Positions 42,802 through 51,630 of a DNA stretch of 64,000 nt are shown in pieces. The notes beneath the pieces are model-generated. The model did not search any database, was not told where the DNA came from, and saw only the letters and a program-made list of their open reading frames with translations. A program made the position numbers and the translations under genes. The number at the start of each line of letters is the position of its first letter. Positions within the stretch are counted from its first letter, which is position 1. This stretch comes from Vibrio superstes (GTDB taxonomy: Bacteria > Pseudomonadota > Gammaproteobacteria > Enterobacterales > Vibrionaceae), in assembly GCF_003569005.1 (NCBI RefSeq), contig NZ_BCUR01000004.1, forward strand, positions 2,621,633 to 2,685,632. The letters are read 5' to 3'.

Positions 42802-42828
42802 AGCAAACTTCCTTATTGTATCGCGCGA

Positions 42829-43395
42829 TTAATGAACGGTTTTCGATTCAGGCTTTGCTGGCTTTGTGCCGAGCTCAGAATGAACCGTTAATGCACAAAT
42901 TTTAACATGCTCTAGCACCTGCTCCAGCAGAACCGCTTGTTCCTCTAGATCATCTTCAGGATCAACTTCTAACTTTGCAATCTCTAAAAGGTCTTGAAGT
43001 GCCTCTTTGGTTTGCTCACTGGCTTTATTTACCTGTGCATCTATCAAGCCTAACCCTGATACAAAGTGGCTCACCCATTCACTCAATGCCCCTGAATACA
43101 CAGCAATGTCGCTGTCTACCGGTAATAAAATGCTTAATTCAAAGTTGTCATCAGTCAACTCCTCTCGAGCGACCTTTAAGGTCTGCTCAGCAAGAGCCAA
43201 ACATGCCATCGGCCAGCCCATACCGTCATTGGTATAGTCAAACAACAGCGCTTGCCATGCATCACTGTCTTTCGCTAATCCACCACTTAACATACCAATA
43301 AGTAGGCCATGCATTTCAGCTGGGGTCACGGCAATACCGGCTGTTTTAAGTTCATCAGCAACGGATAGGTAATTAGGTAAAGAGGTTTGGCTCAT
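42829..43395 (-). CDS. ygfB: UPF0149 family protein YgfB
   Basis: A 188-aa acidic protein of the YgfB/YecA family. The N-terminal AEMHGLLIGMLSGG and the central WPMACLALAEQTL are typical. Molecular role is not settled; in Pseudomonas a homologue represses ampDh3. Divergent from zapA, as in E. coli. Confidence 0.88.
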   Translation of the reverse strand: MSQTSLPNYLSVADELKTAGIAVTPAEMHGLLIGMLSGGLAKDSDAWQALLFDYTNDGMGWPMACLALAEQTLKVAREELTDDNFELSILLPVDSDIAVYSGALSEWVSHFVSGLGLIDAQVNKASEQTKEALQDLLEIAKLEVDPEDDLEEQAVLLEQVLEHVKICALTVHSELGTKPAKPESKTVH

Positions 43396-43684
43396 AAGAG
43401 GGTGTCCTAAACGGGAGTAATCTGGCTATCTTATCATTTGGTTAAGACTCGATACAGACGCAAAATTAGACTCAGCTCTCTCATTTTTCGTATCAGTCAC
43501 ATGTAGGTTATACTAAGAATGTCGAGCAATTGAGCAAATTGCTCTGTTTCTAGCTAGTTGAGCACCCTATCTCTCGTACATGAGCGGAAAAGCTTGAATC
43601 TTAGTGGGGGTTTTTCTATAGTTTCTTGCCTAAAGGTGCACTGGACGCACAAGGCTTTTTTGGAGCGGTAACGAGTTGTCGAGC

Positions 43685-43975
43685 ATGAGCAATCAAGCAG
43701 TTGAAGTCGAAATTTTAGGTAAGATTACTCGCGTTAATTGTCCAACGGGCAAAGAGGGTGCTTTACGACAAGCAGCGCAAAATCTTGATCAACGAATCAA
43801 GGATATGGCTGAGAAGACAAAAGTCGCCAATACCGAAAAACTTCTAACTATCGCAGCGCTTAACGTTTGCTACGAATTGCTAGAAAAAGAAATTTCGTCT
43901 GAAATTCAGCATGATATCGAGCAACGCTTAGAACTACTCGATGGCAAGCTAGACAAAGCTCTAACGAAAGAGTAA
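43685..43975 (+). CDS. zapA: cell division protein ZapA
   Basis: A 96-aa protein that cross-links FtsZ filaments. N-terminal globular domain (VEVEILGKITRVNCPTGKE) and C-terminal coiled coil. I start at ATG 43685 (MSNQAVEVEIL); an in-frame TTG at 43676 has GGAG 10 bp upstream and is a possible alternative. The 6S RNA gene follows within 40 bp. Confidence 0.92.
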   Translation: MSNQAVEVEILGKITRVNCPTGKEGALRQAAQNLDQRIKDMAEKTKVANTEKLLTIAALNVCYELLEKEISSEIQHDIEQRLELLDGKLDKALTKE

Positions 43976-44010
43976 CAATACATAGCCAAGTGGATGGCAG
44001 AATTAAAATT

Positions 44011-44188
44011 ACCCTGGGGTGTGCGTCAGCTGGATTTATGTCCCTGAGCCGATAAGCAATCCTTAAGGGTTAGTACTTGATGGCTATTGAGCAAGCTCGA
44101 CTCGTATCGAGAAGCCTACGGTCAACATTGCTGATCCGCCTTGAACCAGCTGGTTCAAGGGCCAAAATCCGCAACGGCACTCTGGGGT
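44011..44188 (+). ncRNA. ssrS: 6S RNA
   Basis: The interval between zapA and fau matches 6S RNA: a closing stem between ACCCTGGGGTG (from 44011) and CACTCTGGGGT (to 44188), the conserved GTCCCTGAGCCGATA at 44040-44054, GAGCAAGCTCG/ATCGAGAAGCCT on either side of the long hairpin, and CCTTGAACC-AGCT-GGTTCAAGG near the 3' side. 6S RNA mimics an open promoter and binds RNA polymerase-sigma-70 in stationary phase. Ends are set from the closing stem and could shift by a few bases. Confidence 0.93.
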
Positions 44189-44193
44189 CCCTC

Positions 44194-44781
44194 ATGCAAT
44201 CACTCATCACTCGTAGTGACATTCGCAAACACATTCGCACACTCCGTGTGGCACTTACTGAATCAGAGCAACATTCAGCAGCCTCTCAATTGGTGACTCA
44301 GTTTCGCCAACTTCCTGAACTGACAAGTACCAAAAATGTAGCCCTGTATCTCGCAAATGATGGCGAAATAGATCCAAGCCTTGCCATACAATGGTGCTGG
44401 AATAACAACATCAACACTTGTATCCCTGTGCTTCATCCGTTTTCTAAAGGGCAGTTACTGTTTCTTCGCTTCACAGCAAATACCGAACTCATTCCCAACA
44501 AATATGGCATTCTTGAGCCTAAATTATCGGTAACGGAAATCGTACCGGTAGCCGATTTGGATATCATCTTTACGCCGTTAGTGGCCTTTGATACTCGCGG
44601 GCACAGACTAGGAATGGGCGGTGGATATTATGATCGCACCTTAACACCCTTTATTAATAGCCCCACTCCAAAGCCCATAGGTATCGCTCACGACTGCCAA
44701 CAGCTCCAGAAGTTGCCAAGCAAGGACTGGGATGTGCCATTGGACAAAATCATTACTCCAAGTAAAACCTGGAGTTGGTAA
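44194..44781 (+). CDS. fau: 5-formyltetrahydrofolate cyclo-ligase
   Basis: A 195-aa enzyme that converts 5-formyl-THF to 5,10-methenyl-THF with ATP (YgfA). ITRSDIRKHIRTLR at the N terminus, and the signature TPLVAFDTRGHRLGMGGGYYDRTL. I start at ATG 44194; a longer open frame back to 44077 runs through the 6S RNA and is not coding. The 6S 3' end is 5 bp before this ATG, and its GGGGTCC may act as the ribosome-binding site, so processing of 6S and translation are linked as in E. coli. Confidence 0.9.
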   Translation: MQSLITRSDIRKHIRTLRVALTESEQHSAASQLVTQFRQLPELTSTKNVALYLANDGEIDPSLAIQWCWNNNINTCIPVLHPFSKGQLLFLRFTANTELIPNKYGILEPKLSVTEIVPVADLDIIFTPLVAFDTRGHRLGMGGGYYDRTLTPFINSPTPKPIGIAHDCQQLQKLPSKDWDVPLDKIITPSKTWSW

Positions 44782-44862
44782 TCCCCCCTTGTCGATTCAA
44801 ATATTCTATCAATGAGTATATAATCGCGACGACCCCCTTTACCTCTTATCTGGAGAATCAGA

Positions 44863-45519
44863 ATGACCCAAGATGAAATGAAAAAAGAAGCTGGTTGGGC
44901 AGCGCTTAATTACGTTGAACCTGACACAATCGTCGGTGTAGGTACGGGCTCTACCGTAAACCACTTTATCGACGCCTTGGGCACCATGAGCGATAAAATT
45001 AAAGGGGCAGTATCAAGCTCTGTTGCATCAACAGAGAAACTTGAGCAACTGGGCATTAAAGTGTTTGATTGCAATGAAGTTGCCTCTTTAAGTGTCTATG
45101 TTGATGGCGCTGATGAAATCAATGCGGACAAAGAAATGATAAAGGGTGGCGGCGCAGCACTGACTCGCGAAAAGATTGTTGCCGCTATCTCAGAGAAATT
45201 CGTGTGTATCGTTGATGGTACCAAAGCGGTTGATGTACTGGGTGAGTTCCCACTTCCTGTTGAAGTTATCCCTATGGCACGCTCTTATGTGGCGCGCGAG
45301 CTAGTTAAACTAGGCGGAGACCCTGTCTATCGTGAAGACTGTATCACCGACAACGGCAACGTGATCCTTGATGTGTACAACATGAAGATCACTAACCCTA
45401 AACAACTTGAAGATCAGGTTAACGCTCTACCTGGTGTAGTTACCGTTGGCCTATTTGCTCATCGCGGTGCGGATGTGGTTATTACAGGTACGCCAGAAGG
45501 CGCGAAAATTGAAGAATAA
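44863..45519 (+). CDS. rpiA: ribose-5-phosphate isomerase A
   Basis: A 218-aa enzyme of the non-oxidative pentose phosphate pathway. Substrate loop GVGTGSTVNHFI, DGADEIN, and KGGGAALTREKIVA. TGGAG precedes the ATG by 8 bp. The terminator at 45575-45610 ends the unit, and serA follows. Confidence 0.97.
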   Translation: MTQDEMKKEAGWAALNYVEPDTIVGVGTGSTVNHFIDALGTMSDKIKGAVSSSVASTEKLEQLGIKVFDCNEVASLSVYVDGADEINADKEMIKGGGAALTREKIVAAISEKFVCIVDGTKAVDVLGEFPLPVEVIPMARSYVARELVKLGGDPVYREDCITDNGNVILDVYNMKITNPKQLEDQVNALPGVVTVGLFAHRGADVVITGTPEGAKIEE

Positions 45520-45574
45520 GATATAGTTTTTAGCTATTAAAGCATATCTAACCCCTTGATTTTGCTATTCAAAT

Positions 45575-45610
45575 AAAAAAGCAGAGGCTCAAAAGAGTGT
45601 CTGCTTTTTT
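45575..45610 (+). terminator. Rho-independent terminator of rpiA
   Basis: AAAAAAGCAGA pairs with TCTGCTTTTTT over 11 bp; the inner 14 nt can form a short CTC-AAAA-GAG extension. A run of nine T follows on the plus strand. Confidence 0.88.
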
Positions 45611-45726
45611 TTTATTGTAATTTTCTTACCCAAGTTGTTCTTTTTTTGATAATTTAGAGAGAGTTCACTTTTAGAAAACGTTTGCTTTTCGAAATTAATT
45701 TACCCAAATGTTAAGGAATAACCATT

Positions 45727-46956
45727 ATGACCAGAGTCTCTTTACACAAAGATAAGATAAAGATCTTGCTTCTTGAAGGTCTGCACCCTTCGTCAGTTGA
45801 AGTATTAGAGGCGGCAGGTTACTCCAACATTGAATACCACAAAGGCTCAATCTCGGAAGAAGAGCTAATAGAAGCGATAAAGGATGTGCATTTTGTCGGG
45901 ATTCGCTCTCGCACCAACCTAAATGAGCGCGTATTGGCTGCAGCCAACAAACTGGTTGCTATCGGTTGTTTCTGTATCGGTACAAACCAAGTTGACCTCA
46001 ACGCAGCGGCAGCTAAAGGCGTGCCGGTATTCAACGCACCATTCTCAAACACCCGTAGTGTTGCCGAATTAGTGCTGGGACAAATCTTATTACTCATGCG
46101 TGGCATTCCAGAAAAGAACGCCCTCGCCCACCGTGGTATCTGGAAGAAAAGCGCCGATAACTCTTACGAAGCTCGTGGAAAGCGTTTGGGTATCATTGGC
46201 TACGGTCATATCGGCACCCAGCTAGGTATTATTGCTGAAAACCTTGGTATGCGAGTCTACTTCTATGACATTGAGAATAAGCTTTCTCTAGGTAACGCGA
46301 CCCAAGTGCAAACGATGGCTGAGCTACTCAACAAATGTGATGTTATCAGCCTACACGTTCCTGAAACCCCAGGAACCAAAGATATGATGAGCGCTAATGA
46401 GTTCGCTCTAATGAAGCCTGGCGCTATCTTTATCAATGCGGCACGTGGCACAGTTGTCGATATCCCTGCACTGTGTGCTTCACTTGATTCAGGCCACCTT
46501 GGCGGCGCAGCTGTAGACGTGTTCCCTGTAGAACCAAAGACCAACGCTGACCCATTTGAATCTCCACTAATGCAGTTTGATAACGTAATCCTGACTCCGC
46601 ATGTGGGCGGTTCAACTCAAGAAGCTCAAGAAAATATCGGTGTAGAGGTTGCTGGAAAGCTAGCAAAATACTCAGACAACGGTTCAACCCTTTCAAGCGT
46701 GAACTTCCCTGAGGTATCTTTACCACAACATCAAAGTGCTTCTCGCTTACTTCACATCCATGAAAACCGTCCTGGTGTTCTAACACAAATCAACACCATC
46801 TTTGCGAGCGCTGGCATTAACATCGCAGGTCAATATCTACAAACGAACGGTGATCTTGGTTATGTGGTTATCGATGTTGAAGCTGAGCGTTCAGAAGAAG
46901 CATTGGCGAAACTTAAAGAGATCGACGGTACTATCCGTGCCCGCCTACTTCACTAG
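45727..46956 (+). CDS. serA: D-3-phosphoglycerate dehydrogenase
   Basis: A 409-aa enzyme for the first step of serine synthesis. NAD-binding motif LGIIGYGHIGTQLG, catalytic INAARGTVVD with the His in VILTPHVGGSTQEAQ, and a C-terminal ACT domain (HENRPGVLTQINTIFASAGINI) for serine feedback. AAGGAA lies upstream. The MITE-like element begins 10 bp after the stop codon. Confidence 0.97.
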   Translation: MTRVSLHKDKIKILLLEGLHPSSVEVLEAAGYSNIEYHKGSISEEELIEAIKDVHFVGIRSRTNLNERVLAAANKLVAIGCFCIGTNQVDLNAAAAKGVPVFNAPFSNTRSVAELVLGQILLLMRGIPEKNALAHRGIWKKSADNSYEARGKRLGIIGYGHIGTQLGIIAENLGMRVYFYDIENKLSLGNATQVQTMAELLNKCDVISLHVPETPGTKDMMSANEFALMKPGAIFINAARGTVVDIPALCASLDSGHLGGAAVDVFPVEPKTNADPFESPLMQFDNVILTPHVGGSTQEAQENIGVEVAGKLAKYSDNGSTLSSVNFPEVSLPQHQSASRLLHIHENRPGVLTQINTIFASAGINIAGQYLQTNGDLGYVVIDVEAERSEEALAKLKEIDGTIRARLLH

Positions 46957-46965
46957 GCTGTTGTA

Positions 46966-47127
46966 ATACCAATCACACTAAATAAGTGATCAGAAATAGC
47001 GCAGGAAAAATTCTCGAGGACAAGGCAAAATTTTTCGATAAGTAGTTATTCTACAATCAAAAATTCTAACGAAGTTATCAAGCCTTTTAACTAGCTAGAA
47101 TGACCAGTTATTTACTACGATTGGTAT
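46966..47127. repeat. 162-bp palindromic MITE-like element, copy 2
   Basis: Same length, ends (ATACCAATC ... GATTGGTAT) and orientation as 15863-16024; I count about 23 substitutions and no indel. Its right end is partly repeated: TACGATTGGTATTAG (47116-47130) is followed directly by TACGATTGGTATA (47131-47143). It lies between serA and the terminator that also serves yggE. Confidence 0.85.
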
Positions 47128-47158
47128 TAGTACGATTGGTATAAAGTATAAAAATACA

Positions 47159-47193
47159 AAAGCCCCTGTAACGAATCTCGTTACAGGGGCTTT
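47159..47193 (+). terminator. bidirectional terminator between serA and yggE
   Basis: A perfect 16-bp stem (47159-47174 with 47178-47193) with a 3-nt loop ATC, between convergent genes. T-tracts are short on both sides (TTTCTACT on plus, TTTGTATTTTT on minus), so termination is better on the minus strand. Confidence 0.8.
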
Positions 47194-47205
47194 CTACTAT
47201 CTTTG

Positions 47206-47898
47206 CTACTTCAGCTTATAAACTACCTGCACTCTATCTTTGATCACTATGGTAGCATCTTGATAGCTATTTGAGCGCTCTGACGCGTCCATAGCCATGC
47301 TTCTAGAGAGCATAGGCCTAACTTGTGGGGATTGGTAATTAACCTGCCACACACCATCTAAGGCCTTTTCAAAGCCTTCAGCCACTGATTTTGCTTTTGC
47401 TTGTGCGTCTTTTATTGCTTCACTACGAGCAATAGCTTGATACTTCGAAGGGTCTTGTACGCTCAGCTGCACTTGATCGATACGATTGATGCCAGATTCC
47501 AATGCGACATCAAGTAACTTGGGTAAAGATGCTAACTCCTCAACCGTCACTCTCACCTGCCTAGAGGCTCGATAACCTTTTTGCTCAGGTTTCGCGTTCT
47601 TTGGATAATGCTTTTGAGGCATGAGTTGGATGTTGCCACTTTGAATATCTTCTCGAGAGAGTCCCGCACTTTGTAAACTGGCAAGGAACTTATTCACCAC
47701 TGAATCAACCTCTGATTTCGCTTCTTCTGCACTGTCCTTGATTGCTACTACCTGTACAGAAAATTCCGCCATATCTGGTTCGGCAAGAACCTCTCCATAA
47801 CCAGTCGTACTTAAGTGAGGGAAGTCGAACGACTGCGCCTGTGCACTAACAACCCATACCGATAAAAGCGCACCAAACATCAATTTGACCATTTTCAT
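47206..47898 (-). CDS. yggE: SIMPL-domain (DUF541) periplasmic protein, YggE-like
   Basis: A 230-aa secreted protein with a signal peptide ending near VVSAQAQS. The SIMPL domain starts at LSTTGYGEVLAEPDMAEFSV. E. coli YggE reduces oxidative stress by an unknown mechanism. I start at ATG 47898 (MKMVKLMFG), with GGAG 6 bp upstream, rather than four codons earlier. In E. coli yggE is near argP and mscS; here mscS is upstream and argP is absent. Confidence 0.82.
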   Translation of the reverse strand: MKMVKLMFGALLSVWVVSAQAQSFDFPHLSTTGYGEVLAEPDMAEFSVQVVAIKDSAEEAKSEVDSVVNKFLASLQSAGLSREDIQSGNIQLMPQKHYPKNAKPEQKGYRASRQVRVTVEELASLPKLLDVALESGINRIDQVQLSVQDPSKYQAIARSEAIKDAQAKAKSVAEGFEKALDGVWQVNYQSPQVRPMLSRSMAMDASERSNSYQDATIVIKDRVQVVYKLK

Positions 47899-47970
47899 TT
47901 TGCTCTCCATTTGCTGTTTCTTTTTGGACTACTCAAAGCGCAGAAGGTTGCACATGCGTGTGAACGAAAA

Positions 47971-47990
47971 AGCGCGCCATTCGGCGCGCT
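47971..47990 (-). terminator. Rho-independent terminator of mscS
   Basis: An 8-bp all-GC-rich stem (AGCGCGCC and GGCGCGCT, loop ATTC) followed on the minus strand by TTTTCGTTC. It lies 20 bp after the mscS stop codon. Confidence 0.8.
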
Positions 47991-48009
47991 AATAAACTAT
48001 CAATATCGA

Positions 48010-48891
48010 TTACGACTCGACTTTATTGAGGTGCACATCCATTTGCGGGAATGGAATCTCGATACCATTCTCATCAAGCGCAATCTTAATGGCTTGAAGG
48101 GTATCAAAGTACACATCCCAGTAATCTTCAGTTCGACACCAAGGGCGAACGACGAAGTTTACTGATGAGTCAGCAAGAGCGAGTACGCCAATCTGAATAC
48201 CCTTATCTTTTAGAAGACGATCGTCTGCTTCAAGAGTCTGGCGAATAACTTGTTCAGTTTTCTTAAGGTCAGCGCTATAAGAGACGCCAATGATATGGTC
48301 AACACGGCGCGTAGCATGCCTTGAGTAGTTGGTAATAGGGCTGCCAATTACACCACCATTAGGCACTACTACCATTTTGTTATCTGGGGTAGTCAGCACT
48401 GTTTGGAAGATCTGAATAGAATCTACAGAACCTGCAACACCGCCTACCTCAACATAGTCACCAGATTTAAATGGACGGAAAGCGACAATGAGTACGCCTG
48501 CTGCAAAGTTTGATAGTGAGCCTTGCAGTGCAAGACCAACCGCTAAACCAGCGGCACCAATAACAGCAACTACAGATGCAGTTTGAACCCCTAATCGTCC
48601 AAGGGCTGCAATCAGAACAATAACGAATAATAGATAACGAACTAAAGCATGAACAAAATCGACGACCGCTTTATCCATGCGGCGTTTTTCAAGCATCTTG
48701 GAGACGCTATTAGCGACCATTTTAGTAACGATATTACCGATAAACAGTATCAGTACAGCGGTAATAATATTCACAGCATAACCAATCAATAAATCAGAGT
48801 TATTGGTTAACCACGTATGCGCTTCCTGCATCCCTTCATGAAGGGCATCGACGCTTGGGACTTCTGGTACTTCAGGGGTTTCTTGTGACAT
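48010..48891 (-). CDS. mscS: small-conductance mechanosensitive channel MscS
   Basis: A 293-aa inner-membrane channel that opens on hypo-osmotic shock. Three membrane helices near residues 33-57, 84-104 and 107-135; the pore helix is AVIGAAGLAVGLALQGSLSNFAAGVLI with Gly/Ala packing, followed by the beta domain (FKSGDYVEVGGVAGSV) and C-terminal vestibule. Same strand as fbaA and pgk, as in E. coli. Confidence 0.95.
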   Translation of the reverse strand: MSQETPEVPEVPSVDALHEGMQEAHTWLTNNSDLLIGYAVNIITAVLILFIGNIVTKMVANSVSKMLEKRRMDKAVVDFVHALVRYLLFVIVLIAALGRLGVQTASVVAVIGAAGLAVGLALQGSLSNFAAGVLIVAFRPFKSGDYVEVGGVAGSVDSIQIFQTVLTTPDNKMVVVPNGGVIGSPITNYSRHATRRVDHIIGVSYSADLKKTEQVIRQTLEADDRLLKDKGIQIGVLALADSSVNFVVRPWCRTEDYWDVYFDTLQAIKIALDENGIEIPFPQMDVHLNKVES

Positions 48892-49040
48892 TGTAAGTTT
48901 CTCTTCCGTAATAAAGTGTTACAACTGAAATGCGACGGCATCATACTTGCGTATGTGCATTTTAGGTCAGGTTTCTGTGAAAACTCAGCTTCCTGCAAAT
49001 TATAAGAATAACACTAAAAAACTATAGTACAGAAGACAAA

Positions 49041-49067
49041 AAAAACCCGCTATAAAAGCGGGTTTTT
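49041..49067 (-). terminator. Rho-independent terminator of fbaA
   Basis: A 10-bp perfect stem (AAAAACCCGC and GCGGGTTTTT, 7-nt loop), followed on the minus strand by a run of T residues. Confidence 0.9.
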
Positions 49068-49095
49068 CTAAATTAATTAATAAGTTGCAAACTTA

Positions 49096-50172
49096 TTACA
49101 GTACGTCAACCGCGTTGAGGTCAGCAAATGCTTTCTCAAGACGAGTAACCATAGAAGCTTGACCAGCACGTAGCCATACGCGTGGATCGTAGTACTTCTT
49201 GTTTGGTTGGTCTTCACCTTTAGGGTTACCGATTTGACCTTGTAGGTAATCACGGTTATCAGCTTCGTAAGAACGGATGCCGTCCCAAGTAGCCCACTGT
49301 GTATCAGTATCGATGTTCATTTTGATAACACCGTAGCCGATAGACTCTTTGATTTCTGCTTCAGAAGAACCAGAACCACCGTGGAATACGAAGTTTAGAG
49401 CGTTAGGTGCAATACCAAACTTCTCTGCACAGTATGCTTGAGAGTCACGTAGGATAGTTGGAGTAAGAACTACGTTACCTGCTTGGTAAACACCGTGCAC
49501 ATTACCGAAAGATGCTGCGATAGTGAAACGAGGGCTGATAGCGCTTAGTTTCTCGTATGCGTAAGCAACGTCTTCTGGAGAAGTGTAAAGCTCAGATGCG
49601 TCCATGTCAGAGTTATCTACGCCGTCTTCTTCACCGCCAGTACAACCTAGCTCGATTTCTAGAGTCATACCTAGTTTAGTCATACGCTCTAGGTACTTAG
49701 CACAGATTTCGATGTTCTCTTCTAGAGACTCTTCAGAAAGGTCAATCATGTGAGAAGAGAATAGAGGCTTACCAGTTTGCGCGAAGAACTCTTCACCTGC
49801 GTCTAGTAGACCGTCAATCCAAGGAAGAAGTTTCTTAGCTGCGTGATCAGTATGAAGAATAACTGGCACACCGTAAGATTCAGCAACAGCGTGAACGTAT
49901 TTCGCGCCTGCAACAGCACCAAGGATTTGAGCACCTTGACCTTCTAGTTTCACGCCTTTACCAGCGAAGAAACCAGCACCGCCGTTAGAGAACTGAACAA
50001 CTACTGGAGCTTTAACTTTAGCTGCAGCTTCTAGTACACCATTTACAGAGTCAGTGTTAACAACGTTTACCGCTGGAAGAGCAAATTTGTTTTCTTTTGC
50101 TACTTCAAAAACTTTTTGTACGTCGTCGCCAGAGATAACACCTGGTTTTACAAAATCGAAGATCTTAGACAT
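49096..50172 (-). CDS. fbaA: fructose-bisphosphate aldolase class II
   Basis: A 358-aa zinc aldolase. Zinc ligands in VILHTDHAAKKLLPW and ELGCTGGEEDGVDN, and FHGGSGSSEAEIKES with GVIKMNIDTDTQ. It lies downstream of pgk; a strong hairpin (50273-50297) between them suggests partial termination or independent expression. Confidence 0.98.
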   Translation of the reverse strand: MSKIFDFVKPGVISGDDVQKVFEVAKENKFALPAVNVVNTDSVNGVLEAAAKVKAPVVVQFSNGGAGFFAGKGVKLEGQGAQILGAVAGAKYVHAVAESYGVPVILHTDHAAKKLLPWIDGLLDAGEEFFAQTGKPLFSSHMIDLSEESLEENIEICAKYLERMTKLGMTLEIELGCTGGEEDGVDNSDMDASELYTSPEDVAYAYEKLSAISPRFTIAASFGNVHGVYQAGNVVLTPTILRDSQAYCAEKFGIAPNALNFVFHGGSGSSEAEIKESIGYGVIKMNIDTDTQWATWDGIRSYEADNRDYLQGQIGNPKGEDQPNKKYYDPRVWLRAGQASMVTRLEKAFADLNAVDVL

Positions 50173-50272
50173 GGAATAAGTCCTATTTTCTGTCGTTTAG
50201 TATTAAATTGCACTTTTGCAAAGATTAAAAAACCTTGCTTACAACGCAAAGCATTGTAGCAAAATTAACAAA

Positions 50273-50297
50273 AAGGCGAGAACAAAGTTCTCGCCTT
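50273..50297 (-). terminator. terminator between pgk and fbaA
   Basis: An 11-bp perfect stem (AAGGCGAGAAC and GTTCTCGCCTT, loop of 3) followed on the minus strand by TTTGTTAATTTTG. Confidence 0.8.
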
Positions 50298-50303
50298 AAA
50301 AAA

Positions 50304-51467
50304 TTACGCTTTTGCGCGCTCTTCTAGCATAGCAACTGCTGGAAGAACTTTACCTTCTACAAACTCAAGGAAAGCACCACCACCCGTTGAGATGTAAGAA
50401 ACGTCAGCCTTGATACCGAACTTGTCGATAGCTGCTAGCGTGTCACCGCCACCCGCTACAGAGAAACCTGCAGAGTCAGCGATTGCTTTAGAAATACCCG
50501 CTGTACCCGCTTCGAAGTTTTTGAATTCGAATACGCCTACAGGGCCGTTCCAAAGGATAGTTTTTGCGTTGCCGATGATTTCAGCAAGTGCTGCAGTTGA
50601 ATCTGGGCCAAGGTCGAAGATCATGTCGTCGTCTTGAACTTCAGAAACGTGCTTGATTTCAGCTTCTGCGTTTTCGTCAAATGCTTTTGCACATGCAACG
50701 TCAGTAGCAACTGGAATTGCACACTCTTTCATTAGTTTCTGAGCCGTTTCAACTAGGTCTGCTTCGTAAAGAGACTTACCTACGTTGTGGCCTTCAGCAG
50801 CGATGAAGGTGTTTGCAATGCCACCGCCAACAACAAGTTGGTCAGCGATTTTAGATAGAGACTCAAGAACAGTCAGCTTAGTAGATACCTTAGAACCACC
50901 TACGATAGCAACTAGTGGACGCTCAGGGTTATCCATTGCTTTGCCAAGAGCTTCAAGCTCAGCAGCAAGTAGAGGACCAGCACACGCTACAGGAGCGTGA
51001 GTACCTACACCGTGAGTAGATGCTTGCGCGCGGTGAGCGGTACCAAATGCATCCATAACAAAGATGTCACAAAGAGCAGCATACTTCTTAGATAGCTCTT
51101 CTTCGTTTTTCTTCTCGCCTTTGTTGAAACGAACGTTCTCAAGAACAACAAGTTCACCAGCATTTAGCTCAAGACCTTCTAGGTAGTCTTTTGCTAGCTT
51201 AACTTCGCAATCTAGTGCGTCGTTTAGGTAGTTAACTACAGGTGCTAGAGAGAACTCTTCTGCGTACTCGCCTTCAGTTGGACGACCCAGGTGAGAAGTA
51301 ACCATTACTTTAGCGCCAGCTTCTAGGCAACGCTTAATAGTAGGAAGAGATGCAAGGATACGAGCATCAGAAGTTACTTTACCGTCTTTTACAGGAACGT
51401 TTAGGTCAGCACGGATAAATACGCGTTTACCTGCTAGTTCCAGGTCAGTCATCTTGATTACAGACAT
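50304..51467 (-). CDS. pgk: phosphoglycerate kinase
   Basis: A 387-aa glycolytic kinase. N-terminal RVFIRADLNVPVKDG and LGRPTEGEYAEEFSL; nucleotide-binding IVGGSKVSTKLTVLESL; C-terminal NGPVGVFE and GGGDTLAAIDKFG. It lies between epd and fbaA, as in E. coli. Confidence 0.98.
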   Translation of the reverse strand: MSVIKMTDLELAGKRVFIRADLNVPVKDGKVTSDARILASLPTIKRCLEAGAKVMVTSHLGRPTEGEYAEEFSLAPVVNYLNDALDCEVKLAKDYLEGLELNAGELVVLENVRFNKGEKKNEEELSKKYAALCDIFVMDAFGTAHRAQASTHGVGTHAPVACAGPLLAAELEALGKAMDNPERPLVAIVGGSKVSTKLTVLESLSKIADQLVVGGGIANTFIAAEGHNVGKSLYEADLVETAQKLMKECAIPVATDVACAKAFDENAEAEIKHVSEVQDDDMIFDLGPDSTAALAEIIGNAKTILWNGPVGVFEFKNFEAGTAGISKAIADSAGFSVAGGGDTLAAIDKFGIKADVSYISTGGGAFLEFVEGKVLPAVAMLEERAKA

Positions 51468-51630
51468 TGTTAGTCCTCTAAAGTTTAAATATAAAAACTG
51501 TCCACTCGTCTCGGCACTATCGCCAGCACAAGTGTTCGAAATCCATCTAATGTAAGCTTACATTGGGCCGTTTATCTAATAGTTCAAGAGCTAGAACAAA
51601 AAAGCTACGGATTTATTTCGCGCGATGTAA

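Noticed and set aside
44077..44193. N-terminal extension of fau
   Set aside because: It runs through the 6S RNA; the family N terminus begins at 44194.
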